The notes under the pieces: generated by a model | What the model was told of the DNA's origin: nothing | What the model saw: the letters and a program-made list of their open reading frames with translations, nothing else | Databases searched by the model: none | In this document: piece by piece, positions 1 to 7,719 of the stretch | Layout: every line of letters starts with the position of its first letter | Numbering within the stretch: the first letter of the stretch is position 1 | Assembly (NCBI GenBank): GCA_014132595.1 | Contig: BMAG01000023.1 | Location: 1-33,364, forward strand | DNA length: 33,364 bases | Source: Gammaproteobacteria bacterium | Lineage (GTDB): Bacteria > Pseudomonadota > Gammaproteobacteria > DSM-16500 | Reading direction: 5' to 3' | Translations under genes and position numbers: made by a program

Positions 1-15
1 GCGGGAGAGGGGAAT
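1..15. repeat. Partial copy of GCGGGAGAG palindrome, cut by window edge
   Basis: The first 15 bases are the exact reverse complement of the left arm of the palindrome at 4528-4589 and share the core GCGGGAGAGG with the one at 7628-7702. Only one arm lies inside the window, so the partner arm should lie just upstream. The element sits downstream of the sodC stop codon. I infer it is a third member of the same short palindromic family. Confidence 0.5.
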
Positions 16-89
16 TTCTAAGCAGATTTGAGATTCTACTTTAGGTAAGACGCAAGCAGCCTCGCAAACGTCACATTCACGAGACAGCA

Positions 90-596
90 TCAATAATAGG
101 GAATCGCGCCGCAGGCGAGCTTCAAACCGCCGCCACCATCCACCTCGGGGCTATCGGAATAGTTATCTGCTCCTCGATGAATGATCAATGCCCGCCCTTT
201 GATCTGGGATAAAGTCAATCGCGGCGCCAATATCGGCAATGTCGCACGACCCTTAGCATTTACAATCAAAACCGGCAAATCACCCAAATGACCGCTTCCT
301 GCATACGGACCTCGATGTTCATCCGTTTTTTGAGGGTCTAAATGTCCGCCAGCTGCTTCAGCATGATGTTGGCAAAAAGGACATTCATAGACCTGAAATG
401 CATGAACTCCTGGAGGCAAACCGTGCAAATTTGGCCTAAGAAGCAACCCATAAATAGTATCATCCGCCCGCACAACCCCGATTGCATTCCCACAATGCTC
501 TCCATTCACCAAAAACACAGGGATTTTTATCGTGGCATAGGCAGAACTTAACCCCAATACCCACCACAACATCATAAAAAAACGCATCATTTTCAT
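90..596 (-). CDS. sodC: Cu/Zn superoxide dismutase-like protein with altered copper site
   Basis: The 168-residue protein has an N-terminal signal peptide (about residues 1-21), so it should be exported to the periplasm. SodC enzymes dismutate superoxide. The zinc-site and bridging ligands align well: H85 (AGGHLDP), H94, H103 and D106 (GHLGD). The copper ligand H140 (IIHRGADNYSD) and the disulfide cysteines C75 and C162 are also present. However, the usual FHVH copper motif reads FQVY, so two of four copper ligands are Q68 and Y70. The following loop is short and carries an extra H77-H78 pair. Normal dismutase activity is therefore doubtful; it may be a structural, zinc-only or copper-handling relative. 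It starts 8 bp after acyP with a GAGG ribosome site, so the two are probably cotranscribed. The family call is secure, the activity is not. Confidence 0.85.
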   Translation of the reverse strand: MKMMRFFMMLWWVLGLSSAYATIKIPVFLVNGEHCGNAIGVVRADDTIYGLLLRPNLHGLPPGVHAFQVYECPFCQHHAEAAGGHLDPQKTDEHRGPYAGSGHLGDLPVLIVNAKGRATLPILAPRLTLSQIKGRALIIHRGADNYSDSPEVDGGGGLKLACGAIPYY

Positions 597-604
597 AAAA
601 ACCT

Positions 605-883
605 CTATTTCACTTCAAAAGACCGATGCTCTTCCCATGCCGTATCATTAAGACTGACTGATTCCACCTTAGCCCGCTTTGGCCCCTCTTGCAACCAATC
701 ATAAAGCTGCATGACCTTCACCTTTTCCCCAAAAGCCATGACTTCAACCCGCCCATCCGGCAAATTCCGAACCCATCCGGTCAGGCCCAACAGTCGGGCT
801 TGTTCTTGAGTCGACGCCCTATACCAGACCCCTTGAACCAGCCCAGAAACAAAACAATGGATTCCAACTCGAGTATCTTGCAT
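605..883 (-). CDS. acyP: Acylphosphatase
   Basis: This 92-residue protein has the normal size for acylphosphatase, a small cytosolic enzyme that hydrolyses acyl phosphates such as carbamoyl phosphate. The family signature is clear: VSGLVQGVWYRAST near residues 13-26, with the phosphate-binding loop and catalytic arginine, then GWVRNLPDGRVEV around residues 36-48 with the catalytic asparagine. An ATG start is preceded by GGAG at about 10 bp. It lies upstream of sodC in a two-gene minus-strand operon and diverges from the lipid A acyltransferase. I see nothing abnormal in it. Confidence 0.9.
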   Translation of the reverse strand: MQDTRVGIHCFVSGLVQGVWYRASTQEQARLLGLTGWVRNLPDGRVEVMAFGEKVKVMQLYDWLQEGPKRAKVESVSLNDTAWEEHRSFEVK

Positions 884-953
884 AATCCCGCACTCCTATT
901 GATTATTATTCTGCTATCATACTTCACAATATTATTTTCTAACATTGCCAAAC

Positions 954-1868
954 ATGCGAGATATTAAAAAGAAATTTACCCCCTTCTCACCCCTTTACTG
1001 GCCAGCCTGGCTGGGATTTGGATTACTTTGGCTTATCACACGACTACCCTTACGCCTGCAAATGGCCATCGGCAGCAGCATGGGAAAATTCTTATATCTT
1101 TTCCCCACCAAATTAAAACATACCACCTTAATCAATTTGCAATTATGTTTTCCTCATCTTTCAACAAAAGAGCGCAACTTGCTTGCGAAAAAAAATTTTG
1201 CATCCTTAGGTATTGGACTTATTGAAGCCGCGATGGCATGGTGGCTGCCCGATGATAAAATCAATGGGCTCTATAAAATTTACGGTTTAGATTATGCAGA
1301 AAAAGCCTTTGAAAAAGGCAAAGGCATTATATTAATCGGTCCTCACTTTACTTGTCTTGAAATGGTAGGCCGTTTAATCCGAAAACATTATACCTTTGGC
1401 GTCATGTACCGGCCGCACAAAAAAGCATTCATCTCCTATATTCATGAACGCTTTCGTAAAAAACATTATGTGCATTACATCGCTCGTCATCGTGTTCGTG
1501 ATTTATTAAATGCACTCAAAAACAATATGGCGATTTGGTATGCCTACGATATCGACGGCGGCACAAAACACAGCGTTTTTGCTCCTTTTTTTGGTGTACC
1601 TTCCGCATCACTCACCTCTGCATCCCGCATCGCCCATTTAACAGGAGCTGTCGTGATCCCCATTAGCTTTTACCGAAGAGATAATAACTTAGGCTACGAT
1701 GTCATGCTCTCACCCCCTCTGGAAAACTTTCCTTCCGATGATCCCATCCTTGATGCCACACGTCTCAATGCCATTTTAGAAGAAGGCATTCGCAACAAAC
1801 CCGAACAATATGTATGGCAATATAAACGCTTTAAAACACGCCCCGAAGGTGAAAAGCGCTTCTATTAA
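954..1868 (+). CDS. lpxL: Lipid A biosynthesis lauroyl/myristoyl acyltransferase (LpxL/HtrB family)
   Basis: The protein (304 residues from the ATG) belongs to the LpxL/LpxM family, which adds secondary acyl chains to Kdo2-lipid IVA at the inner face of the cytoplasmic membrane. An N-terminal hydrophobic segment (about residues 12-32) is followed by the family HX4D/E catalytic motif in the form HFTCLE near residue 130, and later by the conserved stretch around YDIDGGTKHSVFAPFFG. I chose the ATG at 954; an in-frame TTG at 945 would add three residues and neither has a clear ribosome site. The hldE gene follows 76 bp later, so two lipopolysaccharide genes are adjacent. Which acyl chain is used cannot be told from sequence, and LpxL versus LpxM is not fully resolved. 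Confidence 0.85.
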   Translation: MRDIKKKFTPFSPLYWPAWLGFGLLWLITRLPLRLQMAIGSSMGKFLYLFPTKLKHTTLINLQLCFPHLSTKERNLLAKKNFASLGIGLIEAAMAWWLPDDKINGLYKIYGLDYAEKAFEKGKGIILIGPHFTCLEMVGRLIRKHYTFGVMYRPHKKAFISYIHERFRKKHYVHYIARHRVRDLLNALKNNMAIWYAYDIDGGTKHSVFAPFFGVPSASLTSASRIAHLTGAVVIPISFYRRDNNLGYDVMLSPPLENFPSDDPILDATRLNAILEEGIRNKPEQYVWQYKRFKTRPEGEKRFY

Positions 1869-1944
1869 TGGAATTAAAAAAAAGAGGTTTTCGCACTTTT
1901 ATTATGCTAAAATGGCGAAATTTTTTAATAAGGTCTAAGGGTTT

Positions 1945-3390
1945 ATGCGAACTCAACTGCCTGATTTTACAAAAGCTTCTGTACTCGTAGTCGGAGATGT
2001 CATGCTTGACCGATACTGGTTTGGCGACACCAGCCGTATCTCGCCCGAAGCCCCTGTACCTGTGGTCAAAGTCAATCAAATTGACGAACGACCCGGCGGC
2101 GCAGGCAATGTGGCCTTAAATATTGCAGCCTTAGGCGCAAAAGTCAGCTTACTCGGCATATCCGGGGATGACGATGCCGCAGGACAACTCGAAAAACAAT
2201 TAACTGAAGCAAACGTCACGCACCATATCTTAAAAGTGGCTAACGCTCGCACGATCGCAAAACTTCGCATTATCAGCCGTCATCAACAACTGATTCGACT
2301 GGATTTTGAAGAAAGATTCCCACCTTTTAATCCCGAACTTTTTTTTAAATTGTATGAAGAACAATTATTAAAAGCCAATCTGGTGATCTTATCTGACTAC
2401 GGCAAAGGTACGCTCACTCACACACAAGAATTAATTCAACGCGCAAAAAAAGCGGGTATTCCTATTTTTGTAGATCCTAAAGGACTTGATTTTAGTATCT
2501 ATCAAGGCGCCACCGCCATCACCCCCAACTATAAAGAATTTGAAGCAATTGCAGGCCCCTGTCAAACTGAACAAGAAATTACTGTAAAAGCACATCAATT
2601 TTTATCACAACAATCCATCGATGCTTTGCTCTTAACGCGCGGCGAACGCGGCATGACACTCATTCAAAAAAATGCTGAAGAAATGCATTTACCTGCGCAC
2701 GCTCGAGAAGTCTTTGATGTCACCGGCGCAGGTGATACCGTTATTGCTGTGCTTGGTGCCGCAAAAGCCGCGGGTGCCACGCTTATTGATGCAATGACTC
2801 TTGCAAATTTATCAGCAAGTTTAGTCGTTGCTAAACTCGGTGCTGCCTCTATCAGCAAACCTGAGCTTCACGCAGCCCTCAATGATACGCTGCATGCAAC
2901 CGCAGGCATTCTCAACGAAGAACAACTCTTACAAGCCATCGCCAAAGCGCGCATCAACGGTCAACGCATTGTCTTCACCAATGGGTGTTTCGATATCCTG
3001 CATGCAGGACATGTCACTTATTTACAACAAGCCAAACAACTTGGCGACTTCCTCATTGTTGCAATTAACTCCGATGATTCTGTCACACGCTTAAAAGGCC
3101 CGCATCGTCCCGTCAACAATGAACAACAACGCAAAACGGTTTTAGCAAGTCTGGGCGCTGTTGATTGGGTCACCTCTTTTAGCGAGGATACGCCTGAACG
3201 TTTATTGAAACTGTTACAGCCGGATATTTTAGTGAAAGGCGGCGATTATCAACCGCATGAAGTTGTGGGCGCAGAGATTGTATTAGCTTACGGCGGCGAA
3301 GTTCGTGTTTTAGGTTTAGTAAAAGACCTTTCAACCACCTCGATCATTGATCGTATGGTGAAACATCAAACCACATCACAGGTAGAATAA
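1945..3390 (+). CDS. hldE: Bifunctional heptose 7-phosphate kinase / heptose 1-phosphate adenylyltransferase
   Basis: This 481-residue cytosolic enzyme makes ADP-heptose for the lipopolysaccharide inner core. The N-terminal ribokinase-like domain (about residues 1-320) carries the GGAGNVA motif near residue 51 and the DVTGAGDTV anion-hole/catalytic-base motif near residue 258. The C-terminal cytidylyltransferase-like domain (about 340-481) has the nucleotide-binding GCFDILHAGHV motif and LVKGGDY. Length and domain order match E. coli HldE. It follows lpxL and is separated from gmk by only 2 bp, so gmk is probably in the same transcript. Both catalytic halves look intact, so full ADP-heptose synthesis from this polypeptide is expected. 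Confidence 0.95.
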   Translation: MRTQLPDFTKASVLVVGDVMLDRYWFGDTSRISPEAPVPVVKVNQIDERPGGAGNVALNIAALGAKVSLLGISGDDDAAGQLEKQLTEANVTHHILKVANARTIAKLRIISRHQQLIRLDFEERFPPFNPELFFKLYEEQLLKANLVILSDYGKGTLTHTQELIQRAKKAGIPIFVDPKGLDFSIYQGATAITPNYKEFEAIAGPCQTEQEITVKAHQFLSQQSIDALLLTRGERGMTLIQKNAEEMHLPAHAREVFDVTGAGDTVIAVLGAAKAAGATLIDAMTLANLSASLVVAKLGAASISKPELHAALNDTLHATAGILNEEQLLQAIAKARINGQRIVFTNGCFDILHAGHVTYLQQAKQLGDFLIVAINSDDSVTRLKGPHRPVNNEQQRKTVLASLGAVDWVTSFSEDTPERLLKLLQPDILVKGGDYQPHEVVGAEIVLAYGGEVRVLGLVKDLSTTSIIDRMVKHQTTSQVE

Positions 3391-3392
3391 CT

Positions 3393-4010
3393 ATGTCAAA
3401 ACAAGGAACTCTGTATGTTGTGGCCGCACCCTCAGGAACAGGTAAAACGACGCTCGTCAAAGCGCTCATTGATTCTCTACCCGAAATTACCGTCTCCATT
3501 TCACACACAACAAGACCTAGACGGCCTGCGGAGATCGATGGGGTAAATTATTATTTTATCAGCGAAGACGAATTTCAACGCATGATCGACCATCATGATT
3601 TCTTAGAATACGCGACGGTCTTTAATTATCATTATGGGACCTCGAAGAGCTGGGTCGAAAAAACCTTAGCGCAAGGCATCGACGTGATTTTAGAAATCGA
3701 CTGGCAAGGCTGCGATCAGATTCAACGTTTATTTCCAGATTGCATCAGCATATTTATCTTACCGCCTTCACTCAAAGATCTCGCCAAACGTTTACGAGAC
3801 CGCGCCCAGGACAGTGGAGAAGTCATTCAACAACGCCTGTCCGATGCCCGAGAAACCGTCTCACGCATCCACCACTTCAACTATGTTGTGATGAATGCGG
3901 ATTTTGAGACTGCAGTGCACGACCTAAGAACAATTGTTGAAGGAAACCGATTACTCCAAAAAAATCAACCGATTAACCTCAATCAGTTATTGGCAGAATT
4001 TACTTATTAA
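3393..4010 (+). CDS. gmk: Guanylate kinase
   Basis: A 205-residue protein with the Walker A loop APSGTGKTTL near residues 12-21, the GMP-binding segment SHTTRPRRPAEIDGVNYYF near 37-55, and EIDWQGCDQI near 100, all typical of guanylate kinase. It phosphorylates GMP to GDP in the cytosol. It starts 2 bp after hldE, and a hairpin with a T-run follows its stop codon, which probably ends the hldE-gmk transcript before rpoZ. The order gmk-rpoZ-spoT is the classic gammaproteobacterial arrangement and places guanine nucleotide supply beside (p)ppGpp metabolism. Confidence 0.95.
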   Translation: MSKQGTLYVVAAPSGTGKTTLVKALIDSLPEITVSISHTTRPRRPAEIDGVNYYFISEDEFQRMIDHHDFLEYATVFNYHYGTSKSWVEKTLAQGIDVILEIDWQGCDQIQRLFPDCISIFILPPSLKDLAKRLRDRAQDSGEVIQQRLSDARETVSRIHHFNYVVMNADFETAVHDLRTIVEGNRLLQKNQPINLNQLLAEFTY

Positions 4011-4042
4011 TGGAGCTTCAATCGGCGATAGCATATTCACAA

Positions 4043-4068
4043 AAAAATCGGTAAAATAGCCGGTTTTT
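4043..4068 (+). terminator. Predicted rho-independent terminator after gmk
   Basis: A 9-bp stem (4043-4051 with 4060-4068, one G-U pair) encloses an 8-base loop, and the 3' arm ends in five T residues. It sits between the gmk stop and the rpoZ ribosome site, so it could end or attenuate transcription from hldE-gmk. Confidence 0.5.
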
Positions 4069-4096
4069 ATTAAGACTCTCATAAAGGTGGCAACAA

Positions 4097-4432
4097 ATGG
4101 CACGAATTACCGTTGAAGACTGTTTAGAACATGTCAATAATCGCTTTGAATTAGTTATGTTAGCTGCCAAACGGGCACGCCAGATTATGAGAGGCAGTGT
4201 AGACCCCACTGTTCCTTGGGAAAATGACAAAGCAACCGTCGTCGCCTTACGCGAAATCGCTCATGGCCATACGGATTTCAGCGATGCTCATGAAATAGAC
4301 AAAGCACCGCAATTAACTGTCATCACAGAAACCCTCACCATCACAGACACCAACCTCTCAGAACCGGAAGAACATACGACTCGTCCTGAAACAGACGATC
4401 ATTCGATTGGCTCTGAATCTGAAGAAGGTTAA
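4097..4432 (+). CDS. rpoZ: RNA polymerase omega subunit
   Basis: The 111-residue protein begins with the omega signature: [20 protein letters not shown] followed by LAAKRARQI within the first 40 residues, then a conserved segment around ALREIAHGH. Omega binds the beta-prime subunit, aids polymerase assembly and in gammaproteobacteria helps form a ppGpp-binding site. An AAGGTGG ribosome site precedes the ATG. The C-terminal 35 residues or so are acidic, Ser/Thr-rich and poorly conserved, which is usual for this subunit. The gene sits between gmk and spoT as in E. coli, but a 344-bp gap separates it from spoT. Confidence 0.95.
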   Translation: MARITVEDCLEHVNNRFELVMLAAKRARQIMRGSVDPTVPWENDKATVVALREIAHGHTDFSDAHEIDKAPQLTVITETLTITDTNLSEPEEHTTRPETDDHSIGSESEEG

Positions 4433-4527
4433 TATTTCCATCATTTTCATTGATGACTTAATAAAAGTCGCCATCGTTCGCCCCTGTTTCCACAGGGCTC
4501 ACGATTCGACACAAATTTCGCCTAGTG

Positions 4528-4589
4528 ATTCCCCTCTCCCGCCCAAAAACGATACCTTATAAATATTTTCTAGTGCGGGAGAGAGGAAT
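4528..4589. repeat. Palindromic element of the GCGGGAGAG family
   Basis: Two 15-bp arms (4528-4542 and 4575-4589) pair with one mismatch around a 32-base spacer. The inner core CTCTCCCGC/GCGGGAGAG is identical to that of the palindrome at 7628-7702, and the left arm is the exact reverse complement of bases 1-15. It lies between genes and may form a transcript hairpin. A REP-like or small non-autonomous mobile element is possible. Confidence 0.65.
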
Positions 4590-4721
4590 AATTACCAGTA
4601 ATCTGCTTCCACAGAAAGTTCTGCAGTCTTATCATTTTTCATCTCTCGCAGCAAAGCCGTCTGATATCCGTTCATCAGAAAGTTTAACAATGCTTCAGAA
4701 AGGTTTAAGCCTCCTATCCAG

Positions 4722-4750
4722 ATGACAACCCCTCTAAGAAAATAGATAAT
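4722..4750 (+). promoter_or_regulatory. Predicted sigma70 promoter of spoT
   Basis: ATGACA at 4722-4727 and GATAAT at 4745-4750 are separated by exactly 17 bp, each matching consensus in five of six positions. The expected start is near 4757, giving a leader of about 20 nt that contains the GAGG ribosome site at 4764-4769 ahead of the TTG start codon. This would give spoT a promoter separate from rpoZ. Confidence 0.55.
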
Positions 4751-4776
4751 AAGAAAAACACACCGAGGTCAACGAC

Positions 4777-6927
4777 TTGATTGAATTTGAATCACTACGC
4801 ACTGAATTAGCTCATTATCTGGATGATCCTCAAATCAAGATCGTCGAAGAAGCGTATCAGCTCGCCAATATCGCTCACGCAAGCCAAAAACGACATACCG
4901 GCGAACCATACATTACTCATCCTCTTGCGGTTGCAAAAATCCTGGCTGAAATGCATATGGACCCCCCAACCATTATCGCCGCTATTCTGCATGATGTGAT
5001 CGAAGATACGCATGTCCTCAAACAAGATATCGTGGCCCAATTCGGCAAAGAAATCGCGGATCTGGTTGATGGGGTCACCAAATTAACCCAAATCGAATTT
5101 GAAACGCGCGCGCAGGCACAAGCTGAAAACTTTCGTAAAATGGTCATGGCAATGGCACGTGATATCCGTGTCATCCTGATCAAACTTGCAGACCGCCTTC
5201 ACAACATGCGCACCATCGAAAGTCTTCCCCGCAAAAAACGCCGCCGCATCGCCAAAGAAACATTAGAAATTTTTGCCCCCATTGCAAACAGACTGGGCAT
5301 GCATGCTTTTCGTGTCGAATTTGAAGATTTAGGGTTTGCAACTCTTTATCCCATGCGTTATCGAATCCTGCAAGCCGCAGTCGAAAAAGCACATGGCAAC
5401 CGCCAGGAAATGATGACTTTTATCAATGAACAAATTGAAAAAAGTTTCAAAAATTTTAATCTTCGCGCACGCTCTCTGACGAGCCGCGAAAAACATCTTT
5501 ATAGCATTTACAAGAAAATGCACGAAAAACATTTATCCTTCTCTGAAGTCATGGATGTTTACGGATTTCGCGTCATTGTGGATAAAGTCGATACCTGTTA
5601 CCGCGTACTGGGTATTTTGCATAACTTATATAAACCAATCATTCAACGTTTTAAAGATTATATTGCAATCCCCAAAGCAAATGGGTATCAATCCTTGCAT
5701 ACCACGCTATTCGGTCCTTACGGCGTTCCAATTGAAGTTCAAATCCGCACCGAAGAAATGCACAAAATGGCAGAATACGGCATCTCTGCACATTGGCTAT
5801 ATAAAACAGAAAAATCGGTCTTGGGCGAAGCACAACAACGTGCACAAGAATGGCTCAAAGGCGTCTTGGAAATGCATAAAAGCTCAAAAAATTCTTTAGA
5901 ATTTATCGAAAATGTAAAAACCGATTTATTCCCTGACGAAGTCTATGTATTCACACCCAAAGGCAGCATCTTAGAATTACCCGCAGGATCCACCGCCGTC
6001 GACTTTGCTTATGCCATTCACTCAGATGTGGGAAATACTTGCGTCGCCGCAAAACTAGACCGTCGTCTTGCGCCATTAAGCACACCTTTAACGAATGGGC
6101 AACAAGTTGAAATTATTACATCAGCCGGCGCGCGGCCAAACCCTGCGTGGCTCAGTTTCATCGTCACCGGTAAAGCACGCAGCACGATTAAACATTTTCT
6201 CAAAAAACAACAACGTGATGAATCCATTGAATTGGGCAAACGGCTTGTTGAAAAATCTCTACATACCTTTGGATTATCTCTTTCAAAAATATTACCAGAA
6301 CATTTGGAAGCTTTTATAAAAACCGCCAAATTAGATTCTATTAATCATTTTTATGAAGAAGTAGGCATCGGCAACCGCTCTGCTTTATTGGCTGCAAAAC
6401 AATTAGCCAAACTCAATGACTTAACGGATAAAACACTGACGGTAGAACCTCTTCTTCCGTATGCACTCACGATCGCAGGAACAGAAGGCGTTGTGGTCAT
6501 TTTTGCAAAATGCTGCAGACCGATTCCAGGGGATCCTATTGGTGGATACATCAAACCAGGACATGGACTCATGGTTCATGTTGAGCACTGTCCATCTTTA
6601 ATCGAATATCAGAATGACCCTGATAAATATATTTCGCTGCATTGGGAAAAGAACGTTCAAGGGGATTTCCCTATTGATTTAATCGTAAGCATCATCAACC
6701 AACGCGGAAGTCTCGCAAGTCTTGCGCTTGCCATTTCGGAAGCTGAATCTAATATTTCTAATATCAATGTTGAAGAATTTGACGGACGTTATTTCTCTGT
6801 TAATTTAACCATTGCGGTACGAGACCGCATCCATCTAGCCAGAATTTTAAGAAAAATCCGCAACAATAAAAATATAATTAGAGTCATGCGACAAAAACCT
6901 AAGCTTAAAAAAGAGAAAAAAAAATAA
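4777..6927 (+). CDS. spoT: Bifunctional (p)ppGpp synthetase/hydrolase SpoT
   Basis: This 716-residue cytosolic enzyme has the full RelA/SpoT layout. An HD hydrolase domain includes the LHDVIEDT motif near residue 71, so hydrolysis should be active. The synthetase domain has the FKDYIAIPKANGYQSLHTT substrate region near 293-312 and EVQIRTEEMHKMAEYGISAHW near 325-345. A TGS domain lies at about 387-450, a conserved-cysteine region (KCCRPIPGDPIGGY) near 577-590, and a C-terminal ACT domain from about 640. The start is a TTG with GAGG 7 bp upstream; no better ATG is available. A weak start codon may keep SpoT level low. The dipeptidase gene starts 3 bp after the stop, so the two are probably translated from one message. 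Confidence 0.95.
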   Translation: MIEFESLRTELAHYLDDPQIKIVEEAYQLANIAHASQKRHTGEPYITHPLAVAKILAEMHMDPPTIIAAILHDVIEDTHVLKQDIVAQFGKEIADLVDGVTKLTQIEFETRAQAQAENFRKMVMAMARDIRVILIKLADRLHNMRTIESLPRKKRRRIAKETLEIFAPIANRLGMHAFRVEFEDLGFATLYPMRYRILQAAVEKAHGNRQEMMTFINEQIEKSFKNFNLRARSLTSREKHLYSIYKKMHEKHLSFSEVMDVYGFRVIVDKVDTCYRVLGILHNLYKPIIQRFKDYIAIPKANGYQSLHTTLFGPYGVPIEVQIRTEEMHKMAEYGISAHWLYKTEKSVLGEAQQRAQEWLKGVLEMHKSSKNSLEFIENVKTDLFPDEVYVFTPKGSILELPAGSTAVDFAYAIHSDVGNTCVAAKLDRRLAPLSTPLTNGQQVEIITSAGARPNPAWLSFIVTGKARSTIKHFLKKQQRDESIELGKRLVEKSLHTFGLSLSKILPEHLEAFIKTAKLDSINHFYEEVGIGNRSALLAAKQLAKLNDLTDKTLTVEPLLPYALTIAGTEGVVVIFAKCCRPIPGDPIGGYIKPGHGLMVHVEHCPSLIEYQNDPDKYISLHWEKNVQGDFPIDLIVSIINQRGSLASLALAISEAESNISNINVEEFDGRYFSVNLTIAVRDRIHLARILRKIRNNKNIIRVMRQKPKLKKEKKK

Positions 6928-6930
6928 AGT

Positions 6931-7614
6931 ATGAATAAAAATATAATCCCCGTTGTCTTTCTATTTTTCATGAGCAATGCGCAAGCTCTTCCAGAAAATT
7001 TTGTTTATTTAAATAAAGTGGATCCTTCCATTATTCAAGCGATGAAATATATAACAAACAATAATTTTATAGGAAGGCCGATTCAAGGTTATCAAGCTGC
7101 AAAATGTATTTTGACCGCACCTGCTGCATCCGCTTTGAAAAAAGCACAACAAGAACTCAAGAAAAAATCGCTCAGTTTAGAAGTTTATGATTGTTATCGG
7201 CCGCAAAGGGCGGTGAAAGATTTTATAAGCTGGGGAAACGATTCAACAGATCAAAAAAACAAGAGTGACTACTATCCAAGCATAAGCAAAAAGGATTTAT
7301 TCACATTAGGCTATGTAGGCACAAAATCCGGACATACGCGGGGAAGCACCGTCGACTTAACAATCGTATCCTTAAAGTCGGGAGAAGAACTCGACATGGG
7401 CACTCATTTTGATTTCATGGATGAAAGTTCTCACACTCTTTCTGAAAAGATTCAAGGACAACAACGCGAGAATCGTTTACTGCTTCGCAATACCATGTTA
7501 AATGCAGGCTTTCTTCCCTACGAAAACGAATGGTGGCATTTCGGACTCAATAACGAACCTTACCCCGAATCTTTTTTTGATACTCATCCTCGATTTGATT
7601 TTCCCGTGAAATAA
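6931..7614 (+). CDS. VanX-type D-alanyl-D-alanine dipeptidase (peptidase M15D)
   Basis: The 227-residue protein has a signal peptide (cut near residue 19) and should act in the periplasm, cleaving D-Ala-D-Ala dipeptide. The zinc metallopeptidase signature is complete: SGHTRGSTVD gives ligands H135 and D142, and EWWHF gives catalytic E200 and ligand H203. The conserved arginine of the YDCYRP motif (R90) is also present. Relatives include DdpX/PcgL and the vancomycin-resistance enzyme VanX. No vanH, vanA or ddp transport genes are nearby, so a resistance role is unlikely; salvage or wall remodelling fits better. It follows spoT by 3 bp and converges on an L,D-transpeptidase gene across a long palindrome. 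Confidence 0.88.
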   Translation: MNKNIIPVVFLFFMSNAQALPENFVYLNKVDPSIIQAMKYITNNNFIGRPIQGYQAAKCILTAPAASALKKAQQELKKKSLSLEVYDCYRPQRAVKDFISWGNDSTDQKNKSDYYPSISKKDLFTLGYVGTKSGHTRGSTVDLTIVSLKSGEELDMGTHFDFMDESSHTLSEKIQGQQRENRLLLRNTMLNAGFLPYENEWWHFGLNNEPYPESFFDTHPRFDFPVK

Positions 7615-7627
7615 AATCACAACGACA

Positions 7628-7702
7628 CTTAGCACGCACCTCTCCCGCAATTAAGTTCCGTTTTTTTGTGAAAGATCCTGGGCGGGAGAGGTGCGTGCTA
7701 AG
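7628..7702. repeat. 21-bp perfect palindrome, GCGGGAGAG family; possible bidirectional terminator
   Basis: Arms at 7628-7648 and 7682-7702 are perfectly complementary over 21 bp, with a 33-base spacer. The inner core CCTCTCCCGC matches the elements at 4528-4589 and 1-15, but the outer 11 bp are unrelated to theirs while still pairing. It fills the gap between the converging dipeptidase and L,D-transpeptidase genes, and a run of T residues follows at 7706-7710, so it could end both transcripts. Confidence 0.7.
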
Positions 7703-7719
7703 CTATTTTTTGGAGAATG

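Larger units (their letters stand above)
4433..4776. other. Intergenic region rpoZ-spoT with hairpin, palindrome and promoter
   Basis: This 344-bp stretch holds no convincing gene. I see a small stem-loop at 4473-4505 (CCCTG/CAGGG inner stem, ATCGT/ACGAT outer stem) with no T-run, the palindromic element at 4528-4589, and a good promoter at 4722-4750. A 66-codon open frame crosses the palindrome but has no ribosome site or recognisable content. Confidence 0.6.

Noticed and set aside
4525-4725. 66-codon open frame between rpoZ and spoT
   Set aside because: It spans a palindromic repeat, has no ribosome site and shows no recognisable sequence.
6931-7614. Vancomycin resistance cluster
   Set aside because: Only a VanX-type dipeptidase is present; there is no vanH, vanA or two-component system, and glycopeptides do not cross the outer membrane well.
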